DNA of 64,000 bases from Monodelphis domestica. Taxonomy: Eukaryota > Chordata > Mammalia > Didelphimorphia > Didelphidae. Below, in pieces: positions 21,241 to 32,006 of this stretch. The stretch spans positions 51,857,895 to 51,921,894 of the forward strand of contig NC_077235.1 of assembly GCF_027887165.1 (NCBI RefSeq), written 5' to 3'. The position numbers and the translations under genes are program-made. The notes below the pieces were generated by a model. It ran no database searches. It was given only the letters and a program-made list of their open reading frames with translations, and had not been told where the DNA came from. Every line of letters starts with the position of its first letter. Positions within the stretch are counted from its first letter, which is position 1.

Positions 21241-21725
21241 GGATACACAGACCTGCCTAGAACTAGAAAGGAACTTGGTAGTCCTCTAGTCCAACACCTT
21301 CAATTGGCAGATAAAGAAACTGAGGCCTGGACAGGAAAAGTGACTTAAGATCATAGATTTAGAACTAGAAGGGGTCAAAGAGGTTATCCAGAATAGTGAT
21401 ATCATACTCAAATAGAAACAGAGCCACTAAACCCTATGACACAATCTCTGGAAGCATACTAAGAAAACCAAAAATTCACATAATCTATCTGTATTTTTTG
21501 TTTATTTTGTTAAATATTCTTCAATTACATTTTAATATGGTTCAGGCTGCATGCAAATGTTTTTTGATACCTCTGATCTAGTCACATCCCCTCATTTTTC
21601 AGAGTTGGAAACTGAGGCCCAGAGCAAGGCCTTGCCCAAAGTCACATCAACATTACGTGGCCAATCTAGGATTTGAACCACAGGCTTCTGATTCCAAATC
21701 AACTGTCCTTTTCATTGGACCATGT
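21241..21725 (-). repeat. Reverse MIR-type SINEs split by a hAT-like element
   Basis: One copy occupies 21241-21350. A second starts at about 21351 ('gatcatagatttagaactag'), is interrupted at about 21390, and resumes at about 21585 ('atctagtcacatcccctca', 'gaaactgaggcccagag', 'ggatttgaacc'). Confidence 0.65.
21393..21584 (-). mobile_element. hAT-like MITE (same family as 32464-32664)
   Basis: Its text matches the reverse complement of the element at 32464-32664, including 'ttcaattacattttaatatg' and 'ggttcaggctgcatgca'. The ends are 'tagtgatatcatactc' and 'gatacctctg'. The right flank ATCTAGTC and the decayed left flank ATCCAGAA are consistent with an eroded 8-bp target duplication. Confidence 0.6.
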
Positions 21726-21814
21726 TTCCTCTATGCTGTTACCATGTTACATGTTATAATCATGTTACCATGATTATAGAGGAAATGAAATACAGATAAT
21801 TCCATAGCCTAGAC

Positions 21815-22031
21815 CCATATTGGTGAACCTATGGCACACATGCCAGAGGGAACTGCTCCCTTATCCTTCTCCATGCATGCCTGAGGACATTTCTCAAACG
21901 ACCCATTCCTCTGTCCAGTAGCCCAAAGGGAACACTTCCTCCTTCCCCTGTCTGGAGTAAGGTGGAGGACTCACATTCAGTGTGAGGGTTGCAGTTTGGG
22001 CACTTGGTCTCTAAAAGGTTCACCATCACTG
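21815..22031 (+). mobile_element. hAT-type MITE with CTAG target
   Basis: Terminal inverted repeats: left CCATATTGGTGAACCT; right, reversed, CCAGTGATGGTGAACCT. It is flanked by an exact 8-bp target duplication, GCCTAGAC (21807-21814 and 22032-22039). Length is 217 bp and there is no coding capacity. Related copies lie at 32007-32242 (opposite orientation) and 61002-61212 (same orientation). Confidence 0.85.
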
Positions 22032-22261
22032 GCCTAGACTATTGATTTAGAATTATAAGTAAAATCAAGCCACACATCGAACAAGCTTGGCAATTGGGTT
22101 TCTCCTTTAGATCTTACCAGGCCACTTCAGATACCAAATCAGAATTAAGAGGGTATCGGGGAGGGGATGATACCTGTAGTTGATATAGTGAGAAAAAAAA
22201 CAACCAGTGAGAGAAGAAATCTCAGGTTTACAATTACCAGAAGCAGTTTAGGACTACTTAT

Positions 22262-22505
22262 TGGAATGCCAAATTGGCAGCTTGGTGGTACAGCCCTAAC
22301 TCTGGAATCAGGGAGATATGAGTTCAAATCTTAACTCAGACACTTACTAGCTGTGTGTTTCTGGGCAAGTCATTTGACTTCTGTTTGCTTCAGTTTCTTG
22401 ACTGTAAGATGGAGATGATAATAGAATTTCTTTCTCAGGGTTGTTGTAAGAATCAAACAAGATATTATTTGTGTAACATTTTGTACATTTTAAAATACTA
22501 CATAA
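22262..22505 (+). repeat. MAR/MIR-type CORE-SINE, full length
   Basis: Head and box-B-like 'gagttcaaatctt', core 'tgggcaagtcatttgac', then 'aggatgataatag'-like and 'cataaatgctt' at the 3' end. Confidence 0.7.
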
Positions 22506-22690
22506 ATGCTTTTGTTGTTGTAAATCATTTCAGTCATGTCCAACTCTTCAGGACTCCATTTTACAGATGAGGAAACTGAGACTGAGGGTTAACTTGCCTA
22601 AGATCACACAGCTGGTAAGTGTCCAGATTTAAACTCAGGTTTTCTTGAGGCCAGCCCCATTGCTCTATCCACTGAACCATCTGGGGTATG
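22506..22690 (-). mobile_element. SINE with BovB/RTE-like half, shortened
   Basis: The composite starts 'gttgttgtaaatcatttca' and 'gtcatgtccaactcttcagg', then jumps to 'cattttacagatgagg' and ends 'ctctatccactgaacca'. The middle of the RTE-like half (the 'ctggagtgg' segment) is missing compared with the copies at 4545 and 49548. Confidence 0.65.
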
Positions 22691-22834
22691 ACTCATAAAA
22701 GAGATGTTCCAGGGAAGAGAGCATGGTAAAATAGAATGAACATTGGACCTATATTCAAAAGAAACTTGAGTATTGATCCTATTCCTCAAAATGGAAATTT
22801 CTGTAAATTTAATACTTTATTGATCCAAGCATCT

Positions 22835-23065
22835 AGGTACTACAATGGAGAGAACCTTGGACTTAGAGTCAGGAAGATCTCTGTTCAATTCCTGTCTCAG
22901 GCAGTTTACTAGTTATGTGACAATGGTTAGAGTAGATAGCCAGCCTTGGAGTCAGGAAGACCTGAGTTCAAATACCTCTTCTGACACATATTGCTTGTAT
23001 GATCCCTGGGTAAGTCACCTCTCCTTCAGTGACTTCAAGCAATTCTGTAAGAGTAATACTTAGTA
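22835..23065 (+). repeat. Two overlapping MAR-type SINE pieces
   Basis: Two heads occur in a row ('gagaaccttggacttagagt' and 'gccagccttggagtcagga'), each followed by 'gttcaa' box-B-like text. A second SINE may have inserted into the first. Confidence 0.6.
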
Positions 23066-23359
23066 TTAGTATAAATAGAGCAGGTGCCAATCTATATAGG
23101 CAGAAAGAATTCCTTCAAATCACAGATTTCTTAAAAAACAAACAAAAACAAGATCTAAGAACATAGGGAAAGAGGGATCGGGTAGAGAACATTCATACAT
23201 GTTCCTTTCAACCTCTGTTGGAATAGAAGAGATCTCTCCCCTTCCAACCTCACCAAGCAAATGTCATAGGGAGAGGGGGTTTGAAACTATAAGAGACCTT
23301 AGTCTAATTCCACCTCATTTTACACAGAAGGGACCTGAAGCTGAGAGAGCAAATTAATC

Positions 23360-23645
23360 AATCTATAAGCATCTATTAAGTGCCTCTTGTGTTCTAGACA
23401 TTGTAGTAAGCATTGAAAAAACAAATAAAAGATAAAAATAATCCCTGACTTCAAGGAGTTTATATTCTAGTGGACAAATGGCAAAATGGAAAGAGCCCTG
23501 AACTTGGAGTCAATAGACACTTGGATTTAAATGCTGTCCCAGCTAATTAAGAGCTGTGTGACCCTAGGCAAGTCACTTAACCTTTCAGATCCTCAGTCTC
23601 TTAATCTGTAAAAATAATAGTACTTGAACTATCTGATTTACAGGG
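23360..23645. repeat. L2 3' end (reverse) and MAR-type SINE (forward)
   Basis: About 23365-23470 is the reverse L2 terminus ('agcatctattaagtgcctc', 'caaggagtttatattctag'). About 23475-23645 is a MAR-type SINE ('gccctgaacttggagtcaat', 'ctaggcaagtcacttaacc'). Confidence 0.65.
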
Positions 23646-23659
23646 TGGATGGGGTACTC

Positions 23660-24770
23660 TTGTCCTTGATTTTCCCTTTCATCTCTTCTATAAATTTGCC
23701 CATTTGATCCCTTCTTCCTTCTTCCCTAATTTTCAAATTTTCATTTGTTTCCTTTTATAATCATAGCCTAACTAACCCTGATGTTTAATAAGATTTACTT
23801 GACCCTACCATCCCTTAAGCTTTTGTCATTAATCTCTCCTCTCTTTTATAGCCAAACTTATAAACACTTGCTGCTTCCTCTTTCTCACTTAGCATTCACC
23901 TTTTGAGTCCTGCCTTCAGGACCCTTTCCACATCTCTTTATTGCTGAATGCAAAGGCCTCTTCTCAGTCTTCATCCTTCATGACCTCTCTACTACTTTAA
24001 TGCCATTGAGCACTCTCCTCTTGGTTATGCTCTTCTCTCTGGGTTTTCAGGACACTGATATTCCATGGCTCTCCTCCTACCTATCTGACTAGCCTCTCCC
24101 AGTCTACTTACAGTATCATCATCCATGTCCTATCTCCTAGCTCTAAGTGTACTCCAGGTACGTCTCTCTTTACTTCACTCACTCTTTTCTCTCATAGGAA
24201 TCTCATCACCTTCAATGGGTTAAATGATCATCCCTATGGAGATGATTCTTAAATCTGTCCATTCCTTAAATCTCCTCTAAACATCAGTCTTACATCTCCC
24301 AGTGCATGCTGGACAGCTCCACCTGGATGTGCTGTTAGCATCTCAAGCTACATGTCCAAAATAGAACTCATTGTCTTTCCCCCTATGTCTACCTTTCCTA
24401 CCATCATTCACCCAGTCTTTCAGGTTTGCAAATTAGGAGTCATTTTCAAGTCTTCACTTTCATTCACCCTTCAGCCCCAGTTAGTTACTATGTTTTATCA
24501 ATTCTACCTCTACGATGTCTTACATCCATTCCCTTCTCTCCACTGACATGATCCTCACCTTAGTTTGGTTCCTCATTGCCTCTCACATATACTATTACAA
24601 TAATCTCTTAATAAATCTCCCTGACTTTGGCTTCTCCCCTCTCTAATCCAACCTCTACTGATTTGCAAAAATGATAATCCTGAAGCATTGGTCTTACCAT
24701 GTCATTGCCCTGTGGTTCATTGGCTCCCTATTGTCCCTTGGAGAAAAATGAATTGGATTAAGTCTTCCAG
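23660..24770 (+). mobile_element. Old L2 LINE, 1.1-kb copy
   Basis: The text follows the L2 reverse-transcriptase region in order: 'aggcctcttctcagtcttc', 'atgccattgagcactctcc', 'tctctgggttttcaggacac', 'tggctctcctcctacctatc', 'catgtccaaaatagaactc', ending with 'ttggctccctattgtc'. Frames are broken many times, for example an insertion-deletion within the DLS.AFD.VDH region. Confidence 0.8.
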
Positions 24771-24968
24771 AGCATGTTTTCTAGTGATTCAGTGGTTTGG
24801 TGGGAAAAGTATCATGGAATATGGCAAGGACATGGCTGAGGTGACTGGAGTCTAGGATTGGCTAGGTATAATGAAATTTGTAGATAGTCTGTGAGGAGCG
24901 AATATGGAAGGAGTGTTTACTCCTTCATGTCTCTTTCTCAACTCCATTTGTCCATCCTCTGCATATGA

Positions 24969-24970
<2 letters not shown>
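24771..24970. other. Unassigned spacer
   Basis: No gene or clear repeat was recognised between the L2 copy and the microsatellite. Confidence 0.4.
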
Positions 24971-25042
<72 letters not shown>

Positions 25043-25043
25043 C

Positions 25044-25077
<34 letters not shown>
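24971..25077 (+). repeat. Compound (TC)n(TA)n microsatellite
   Basis: 20 TC units (24971-25010) pass directly into about 67 bp of TA repeats broken by a few G or C (25011-25077). The TA part is self-complementary and can extrude a cruciform. Confidence 0.95.
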
Positions 25078-25334
25078 CCCTCTCCTTCTCTTCCCCCCCA
25101 AACCATTTAAGAATGGATGGCATGTTCAGCCTAGAGAAGAAAAGACTAAGAGGAAGACATAATAATTATTTTTAAATATTTTAAGGGAAGATATCCCAAA
25201 GGCCCAGCCAATTCTTCATTTTCCACCAGCTGTACTGCTTGGTTTTGATTCCATCATCATTGTGACTGAGTCAGTACCTTCTTCCTCCCTTTCCTCCTCT
25301 CCTTCCCCCTTTGCAACTTCTTTTTGAGTGCTAT

Positions 25335-25675
25335 CTTTCAGAATTAAATTGTACGTTCCTAGTGGGCAGAATTGTCTTTTTTAAACAATTGTATCCCAGT
25401 GCTTAATAAGTGCCTGATGAGGGCATCTGGGTGGCTCAGTGGATTGAGAGTTAGGCCCAGAGATGGGAAGTCCTGGGTTCAAATTTGTCTTCAGACACTT
25501 CCCAGCTGTGTGACCCTGGACAAGTCACTTAACCCCCATTGCCTAGCCCTTACTGCTCTTCTGCCTTAGAACCAGTACCCAGAATTGATTCTAAGATGGA
25601 AGGTAAGGGTTTAAAAAAATAAAGTGCCTGACACATAGTAAGCACTTAGTTAATGTTTATTGTATTATGTATTGG
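25335..25675 (+). repeat. L2/MIR terminus split by a SINE
   Basis: The L2-type end 'tatcccagtgcttaataag' is interrupted at 25417 and resumes at 25622 with 'cctgacacatagtaagcact'. Confidence 0.65.
25418..25621 (+). mobile_element. tRNA-headed SINE (SINE1 type), forward
   Basis: The head reads 'gggtggctcagtggattgag' (box A) and 'cctgggttcaaat' (box B). The body has 'tgtgaccctggacaagtcac'; the tail is 'ggaaggtaagggttt' then an A-run. A 10-bp target duplication, AAGTGCCTGA, lies at 25408-25417 and 25622-25631. Confidence 0.85.
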
Positions 25676-25689
25676 AAGATATCTTAGAA

Positions 25690-25960
25690 CTATTATCCTT
25701 GATCACAGGAGATTTAATGGGTAGAAATCCAAGGGGTATAGATTTCAAGTCCATACAAGGAAAAACTTCCTAATAATAGAAATTATATTGAAGTGTAAGT
25801 TGAATGAGCTGCCTCAGAAAGTAGAATGAATCTGCCCTTAGTGAGAGGCTTCCAAACAAAGACCAGGCAGTCACTTGATGAAGATGTTGTGGACAATTTT
25901 GATACCTTTTCAGATACAGGTTGAAATCCCTTCCTGATCTGAGATTAATGACATCTTGGA
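25690..25960 (+). repeat. CR1/L3-type LINE 3' fragment
   Basis: Phrases 'caaggaaaaacttccta', 'gagctgcctcagaaagtag', 'gtgagaggcttccaaac' and 'gcagtcacttgatgaag' match the order in L3/CR1 3' regions. Confidence 0.6.
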
Positions 25961-26019
25961 TGCACAAACAATAGATTCTACATGTCATGCTATAGGCATG
26001 ACCATCCTAGATTGTCCAG

Positions 26020-26215
26020 AAATCAGAGAACCACAGAATGTCAGTGCTGAGAGAGCTTAGAGTTAATTTTTGCCAACCAATTGCCCAACTTTATATCTAG
26101 GCAAACTGGGACCTAAGGACAGGAAGGAGCATGCTTGAGGACACACAAGTATTAAATAGAAGAGCCAGGATTGCCACCCAGTCCTCCTGAGTCCTAGTCC
26201 AGTACTCTTTACCAT
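26020..26215 (-). repeat. Reverse MIR-type SINE fragment
   Basis: 'cacagaatgtcagtgctga', 'ggagcatgcttgaggacaca' and 'agccaggattgccacccag' are decayed reverse MIR landmarks. Confidence 0.5.
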
Positions 26216-27785
26216 TATACATTGAAGGTGTTTGGAGAGTCTATGTCTTTGTCTCTGGGAGCTATTGAGTAAACCCCATAGTGAGAAGGGCTAAGAATGT
26301 TAAATCTAGAACTAATTGAAAAAAAATAGATCCAAATTAGCCCAAGAATACATGTTAGATCTTTACAACTAGATAAACCCTTAATAATCATATAAATGAA
26401 GAGACTGAGACCATCAAGACTATTTGACACCTACCTTAGAGGAACTGAAGTAATATAATTATGCTCCTGTTGTCCAAAATACTAACTAGTCACTGTGGTG
26501 GAAGATAAGTGGATTGTCAAAGTAGTCCCTCTTGCCACCCCACATATATGAAACAGGTTTAGAGGGAACCTGGATAAGCAGAGACCAAGCAAGCTGGTCT
26601 CTTAAGAGGAAGGATACAAGTGAATGCAGAAAGAAGTAAACATAACTAATTGTAGGGAAAGCAGTATAATTTATATAATGAGAATAAGAAATCTTGCCTG
26701 ATTAATCTTTTAGAGATTTTCTGAGGGAAACACGTAAACGTTTAGAAAGGTTTTGACAAGTCCCAAGGCTAGTACTAAAAAAACCCAAATGAACAAATTT
26801 CCCATTTTAAAAATTAGATTGTTGGTTTTGTTTTTCTAAGGAGAAGGATTTAGGAAGATTCTCATGCTGTGTGGGGTCACATGTGACATAGCTAGGCTCT
26901 TAACTTTAGGAACCATCCTTCTTTTAAGGTCATCCCCCTTCCCCTAACAAGGGAGATTGAAGCTTACAAAAAGGAGAAAGGTCTAAAAGGGAGAGAGGAA
27001 CCATTTCTTTTTGCTGTGATAGATTATAGAAGGAGAAGATTCTAGCAACAGAAACCCATCTGCCAGTCATAAAGAAGCACCCTAGTTACTGGGGATGAAT
27101 CAGAGGAATTTACTGTGTCCTCCCAGCAAGGTGCATCTTCCTAATCAAGGAACCTTAGTGCGTGTCCAGCTCCATGGAAAGTGCCTCTTCTTCTGACAAA
27201 GGTCTATGCCCTCTAATCTCATTGAGTGGATTGGGGGACTCATCTAATTAGGCAGGAGTGCTCTTAATCAACCCTGTTGTAATCCTAACAGAGCAATGAT
27301 GGCTTGTATTGCACATTGCAACTTTCATTTTATTCTCACTCAAACCCCACAAGCAGTAGGCAAGACAAAAACACAGAAGTTCAGATCTTGGTTGCTTCCA
27401 ACTCTTATCTCTTAGCTCTGCTGGAGATTGAATAAAGGCAATTAATTCACGAACAGATGTAATTACTCAGTTGTACTAATGAGCACAAGAATCAAGGATG
27501 CGTTGGTATTTCTTCTGGATGCTGCATCACCTTTCTCATCCACCAGGCCATTTTCCCTCACATGGGCTAGGTGTGTGTTGATTTAATTCTGACCTCTCAG
27601 TGCTGGAATGAATTCTGTTTCATGTCTCCAAATGGAAAGAGGCAACAAATTCCCCCCAAAATAAGAAGCTGAAGGGGTATAGGGAGTTGTTAATTTCCAA
27701 CTCCCATGCTCTTTTAAAAATGATATTTTGTTTTTTACAAATAATAATAATTTTAACCTACATTTCAACTACATTCTTTTACATC
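26216..27785. other. 1.6 kb without gene or recognised repeat
   Basis: This is the longest stretch in which I recognise no repeat. It holds several homeodomain-type sites: CTAATTAG near 27246, AATTAATT near 27440, GTAATTAC near 27460. No coding frame with a motif was seen. Confidence 0.5.
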
Positions 27786-27789
27786 CTCT

Positions 27790-28225
27790 GTTCTAAGGTC
27801 TCCTTTTAAAATTGCTTGCCCATTTATCTCTCATCATTTGCAAGGACATTCTGATTCCAAGTATGCTCATAATCTTGATGGGCAGCAACACTTGTTGAAT
27901 ATAGAAAATGGAAGCAAAGGCAGATGACAAATAAAATGAATATAAATTATAGAACGTTCCTGTAATACAGCAGCAGAATTGGTAGAGTACCGAATGAGCT
28001 AAGTTTGGGAAGAAATCTATGGAAAACAAATATAATAGAGGCCTGACCAATGGAGGCCACTTTTCAGAGCATGTGTAGTAGAAGTGGAGAGTAGAGGTGG
28101 AATGCATGAGAGGTAGCCTAGGGATTCTGTTAACCAAGTATATGATGTGGGGGGTCATTAAGGAAGAGGAAAGAGTCAAAGTCAGTTACAAGAAGACTGG
28201 GATAATGATGATTTCATTAACAGAG
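27790..28225 (-). repeat. Probable old L2 fragment, reverse
   Basis: 'aaagagtcaaagtcagttac' and 'gactgggataatgatgattt' then 'cattaacagagga' resemble the reverse L2 text also present in the copy at 6960-8620. The remainder is weakly similar. Confidence 0.4.
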
Positions 28226-28929
28226 GAGTTTGTGTAGTAGGGCAGGTTTGAATAAAGTCTTCTTTTGTGAGGTGATTTTTGCACATCTAAGGGCTTACTT
28301 GTTCTTCCTCCTTGTCAGAGCTAAACATTTTGGACTTGATCTGTTGCCTGTCTGGATCTCCATCATCTTTCAGATCCCTGTTGTTTATGTGAACTTCTGG
28401 TCCAATGCTGCCTACTCATTGGAGAGAGAATTCTTTTCCCTCTTATTCTTCTCCTCAGTAATGTACAATTCAACTCAGCATAGCAAGAGAATGGTGAAAC
28501 TGCCAGAAATATTCTTTCCCCTGAATTATCTTACCTTGCCTTCTGCCATTCCTCCCTCTCTTCTTCTAGCAAGTGTTTCCTAAGTACCCCACATAATGTC
28601 AGAGTCTTAGGTCTTAGAACCTTAGAATTAGGATTTCTTTGTCCCATAACAATCTGATAAGAATAAGTGTAAGAATAGTGTCTGCATGTCAGATGAGTCC
28701 TCCTTAAGGTTAAGAATAGTGCCTCTCCACTAACTAAGTGGGTCCCTAAACTCAGGGATTATATATCTTCCTATCAGCCCAGGAGTCCTACCATCCTGCT
28801 GTGTCATCATAATGATTGTCATCAGATTTTGTGTTTTGGTACATTGGGCAAGATTTGCTGAGAAGATGCCTTTTTTGTGGTTACTTCTCAGGATTATGAA
28901 AATTCAGGGTTCTAGGGAAACTGGGTTTT
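28226..28929. other. No gene recognised
   Basis: A 117-codon frame (28230-28583) has hydrophobic stretches but no recognisable family motif. A chance frame is the simplest reading. Confidence 0.4.
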
Positions 28930-29265
28930 AAAGAAAATAATTAATCAGTGAATATAACAGAATAGAAAATAATTGAACCAAGTGGATGCCCAACATTTTG
29001 GGGAATAGCTGAACAGTGAATCCAATGGAATATTATTGTTCTGTAAGAAACAATGGCTATGAGAAATTCTGAGAAAGTTCAGAAAACTTGTGTGAATGTA
29101 TGATGAAGAATAAAATGAGTAAAAACAGAACAAATTGCCAGATGTCAACAGTAATGTAAAAAAATACAATTGTTAAAGACTTTAGAATTGTAATCAATGC
29201 AGTGATGTACCAACATTTAAAAGAAAGATGATGAATTATGTTTGCAGAATGAGAAACATATTTTC
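28930..29265 (+). mobile_element. L1-like LINE 3' end fragment
   Basis: 'ttttggggaatagctgaaca' and 'aatggaatattattgttctg' match the ORF2 C-terminal 'WGIAEQ' and 'GIIVL' landmarks of the L1-like family, also seen near 47650. It is old and broken. Confidence 0.6.
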
Positions 29266-29314
29266 ATGCATGGTCAAGGTGTTCATTTCTTTTACTCAAC
29301 TATACTTATTACAT

Positions 29315-29515
29315 AAACCATAAAATTATAGGCTTAGAGTTTTGAGGCATCTTAGAGTCCATCTAGGCTGCCCTCTTCATTTTACAGATGAAGAAACCGA
29401 GTCTCAGATTAAGTAATTTGCCCAAGGTTACACATCCTGTGTAAATCAAAGGTGAGATTTGATTTCAAGTTGTTTGACACCAAATCCAGTGTACTTTTGC
29501 CATCTCTACAATAAA
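29315..29515 (-). repeat. Reverse MIR-type SINE
   Basis: 'cattttacagatgaagaaac', 'aatttgcccaaggttacac' and 'ggtgagatttgatttcaag' are ordered reverse MIR landmarks. Confidence 0.6.
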
Positions 29516-30136
29516 GTGGAGTGGGTTCTTTGAGAAGGGGAATGGTTAAGTGGGTAATGATAGAAATACCCCCCAAAAGATGGATAAAAGCATTATTAAA
29601 ACATTGAAAAAAACTCAGAACAAAATATAGAGAAGTTCAGAGGAGATACAAGGCAATTTTGCTACTTCCTTTTCACATTTAATATGCAGTTTGGAAAACA
29701 CAAACCACATGTGACAAATTCACATTTCTATTGTTTTTTCACATTTTTATATTTGTTTATCAAATTTTATATAATAAAAGTAAATTTTTTCAAAGAAAGG
29801 AGATGAAGGAAGACATCTAAAAGATCTTACTTTGATGCTTTTTGTGGTTTTCCTTGCAAAGTATGAACTCTGGCAGGTTCCACTATGCCAGGAAAGGCTT
29901 TGAATATGGGTGATAGACTGACTTTGCTCTCTGAAAACAAGCTTAGCTAAATTCAGAGAGGCTCATCACCAGTGGATTGTCTACTAGATGATTACTTTTT
30001 TGACCATTGCTACTTAGGATATTTTTAAATGGCTCTGAGTCCTAGGTATCTTCAGAGACAGTGATGGAATGGTGGGAAAGGGGCAGAAGATATTACTGTA
30101 AAATATGCATTTTTAGACTATTATCTGCATCCCTTT
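29516..30136. other. No gene; possible unidentified repeat block
   Basis: No coding signal. The part at about 29835-30125 seems to share scattered landmarks with 59555-59845 ('gcaggttc', 'aggaaaggcttt', 'ggcagaaggtatta', 'tttttagac'), suggesting an unnamed dispersed repeat. Confidence 0.4.
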
Positions 30137-30150
30137 CTACACTTTGTTTT

Positions 30151-30356
30151 TGTTTTTGTTTAAACCCTTACCTGCTGTCTTAGAGTCAATATTGTTTATT
30201 AGTTCCAAGGTAGAAGAATAGAAAGGGCTAGGAAATAGGGGTTAAATGACTTCCCCAGGGTCAAACAGCTGGGAAGTGTCTAAGGCCAGAGTTGAACCTA
30301 GGACCTCCCATCTCTCTGGCTCTCAATCTACTGAGCCACCCAGCTGCCCCTCCATA
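30151..30356 (-). mobile_element. tRNA-headed SINE (SINE1 type), reverse
   Basis: Same family as 1575-1785 but more diverged. A 14-bp target duplication with one mismatch lies at 30137-30150 (CTACACTTTGTTTT) and 30357-30370 (CTACATTTTGTTTT). Confidence 0.85.
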
Positions 30357-30370
30357 CTACATTTTGTTTT

Positions 30371-30537
30371 ATTTATTTATTTAAATCCTTACCTTCTGTC
30401 TTAGAATTGGTTCTAAGGCAGAAGAGTGACTTGCCCAGGGTCACATAGCTAGGAAGTGTCTGAGGCCAGAGTTGAACCTAGGACCCTCCTGTCTCTAGGC
30501 CTGACTCTCAATCCACTGAGCCACCCAGCTGCCCCTC
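30371..30537 (-). mobile_element. tRNA-headed SINE (SINE1 type), reverse, short
   Basis: A second copy in tandem with the previous one. Compared with it, about 35 bp around the 'ggctaggcaatggg' segment is missing. No clear duplication beyond the shared T-rich flank. Confidence 0.8.
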
Positions 30538-30904
30538 ACTCCTGGTTGGAAGGAACAGACTACACTGCTTTCTAATACTTATGCACTCAAGATGGCCAAG
30601 AATGAAAGCTTTTGACTAATATTTAAGGCCATTCTAATTGCCTAAGAATTTGAAAATAGCACAATTTTTTTTGAGTCTGAGGCATAAAAGATTATTACCT
30701 GAATGATGGCCTGAATTATAGTAGTTTCCCATAGGTAGACAACAATAGAGCTTTCAGAAGAGGCATGATGAAGTTCTTTTCTTCTTGCTTGGCTTCTGAC
30801 TCCAGACTTTTACATCTTTGCCCTCGTAGCCTTCTCCACCTCTGCAGCCCCCTCCTCCTTTTGGACTTTTTTCAATGTTGGTATTATCAGAGTAACAGGG
30901 CAGT
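30538..30904. other. No gene recognised
   Basis: Unassigned spacer. The frames on both strands near 30765-31112 overlap the LINE fragment that follows. Confidence 0.4.
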
Positions 30905-31285
30905 TGGTAGTAAACATAAGTTCAGAGATAAAGAGAGAACTCCCACTTGTGCTTAACAAATTCAAGTCACCTGACCCAGGCAAACTACACCCCTGGTACC
31001 TTAAAGAACTAGCAAGTGTGATTGCTGAGACGTTGTCAGTGATATTTGAAAGGTCATGGAAAATGGAAGAGGTACTACAAGAATAGAAAAAGGCAAATGT
31101 CCTGATTTGCAAAAAAGAAAAGACAACAGAGGCTGCAAACTATAAGCCAGTGACCTTGACTTCAATTCCTGGGAAAATTCTAGAGGAGCTCATTAAGGAA
31201 ATGGTTGGAGAACAGTTAGATAGGGAAGTGGCAATTACAAAGGGCCAGCTTGGCTTCATTAAGAACATATCACATCTAAGACATT
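30905..31285 (+). mobile_element. CR1/L3-clade LINE reverse-transcriptase fragment
   Basis: Two nearby plus-strand frames carry CR1-type reverse-transcriptase blocks: KFKSPDPGKLHPWYLKELA (CR1 'SPGPDGLHPRVLRELA'), LSVIFERSWK, then VTLTSIPGKILEELI (CR1 'PVSLTSIPGKVMEQLI') and GQLGFIKN (CR1 'QHGFTKG'). A stop at about 31084 separates the first and second frames. The CR1 motif order and spacing are kept, so the assignment is good, but the copy is ancient and inactive. Confidence 0.8.
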
Positions 31286-31410
31286 TTCAAAGGACTCATG
31301 ATGAAAAATTCTTTCCACTGCTTGAGAAAGAACTGATGGAGTCCTGAATGCAGACTGAAGCATACTTTTCTTTATTTGGGGGGGGGGGCGGTTCATTCTG
31401 TGTTTTCTTT
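31286..31410 (+). mobile_element. L1-like 3' UTR fragment
   Basis: 'ggactcatgatgaaaaat', 'cttgagaaagaactgatgg' and 'gcagactgaagcatactttt' are landmarks of the marsupial L1-like 3' UTR. It is joined directly to the CR1/L3 fragment. A G-run follows at 31379. Confidence 0.65.
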
Positions 31411-31424
31411 CAAATGTTGTTTGT

Positions 31425-31665
31425 TGTTAAGTCATTTCAGCTGTGTCCAACTCTTGGTGACCCATTTGTGGTTTTCTTGGCAAAGACACTGGAGTGGTTT
31501 GTCATTTCCTTCTCCAGCTTATTTGACGGAAGAGGAAATGAGGCAGAGTTAAGTGACTTGTCTAGGGTCTCATAGCTAGTAAGTGCCTGAGACATTTAGA
31601 CTCAGGAAGAAGTCTTCTTGATTTCAGGCCCAGTGCTCAATCCACTGCGCCACTTAATCACCCTG
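31425..31665 (-). mobile_element. SINE with BovB/RTE-like half
   Basis: Same composite as at 4545: 'agctgtgtccaactcttggt', 'ggcaaagacactggagtggt', 'gtcatttccttctcc', then a reverse CORE body ending in 'caatccactgcgccact'. Confidence 0.78.
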
Positions 31666-32000
31666 TTTTAAATCTAGGGGGCAATAAAATGACCCCTAAT
31701 ACCCACATAATTTTTTCTCTTTGGCCTTAAGAAGTTTATTTTAAGCAAAAAACTTTGAATTTGGTCATAATTGCCCTGAGTCCCCAGTTAGGAAGATTTT
31801 AAGCATTTTTAATATTTAGGCATTCCTGTACCTAATTTTATATTTATATCCAGTTAACTCTGACATCTTTGCAGCTGAGACAAAATTCCAATGACTGGAA
31901 ATGGTTGGGAATAGAAATGAAGTAGCAGATTATATTTTAGTGTCTATGGATAGGCAGGCATCACAAGGGGAAAAGAGTTAACCTTGGGACTTCCCATAGC
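31666..32000. other. No gene recognised
   Basis: Unassigned spacer between the SINE and the MITE. Confidence 0.4.
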
Positions 32001-32006
32001 CTAGAT

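Noticed and set aside
24852-25162. Frames of alternating Ile-Tyr and Ser-Leu
   Set aside because: Translation of the TC/TA microsatellite.
28230-28583. 117-codon plus-strand frame, possible small membrane protein
   Set aside because: No family motif, no supporting splice or promoter signal, and composition like surrounding non-coding DNA.
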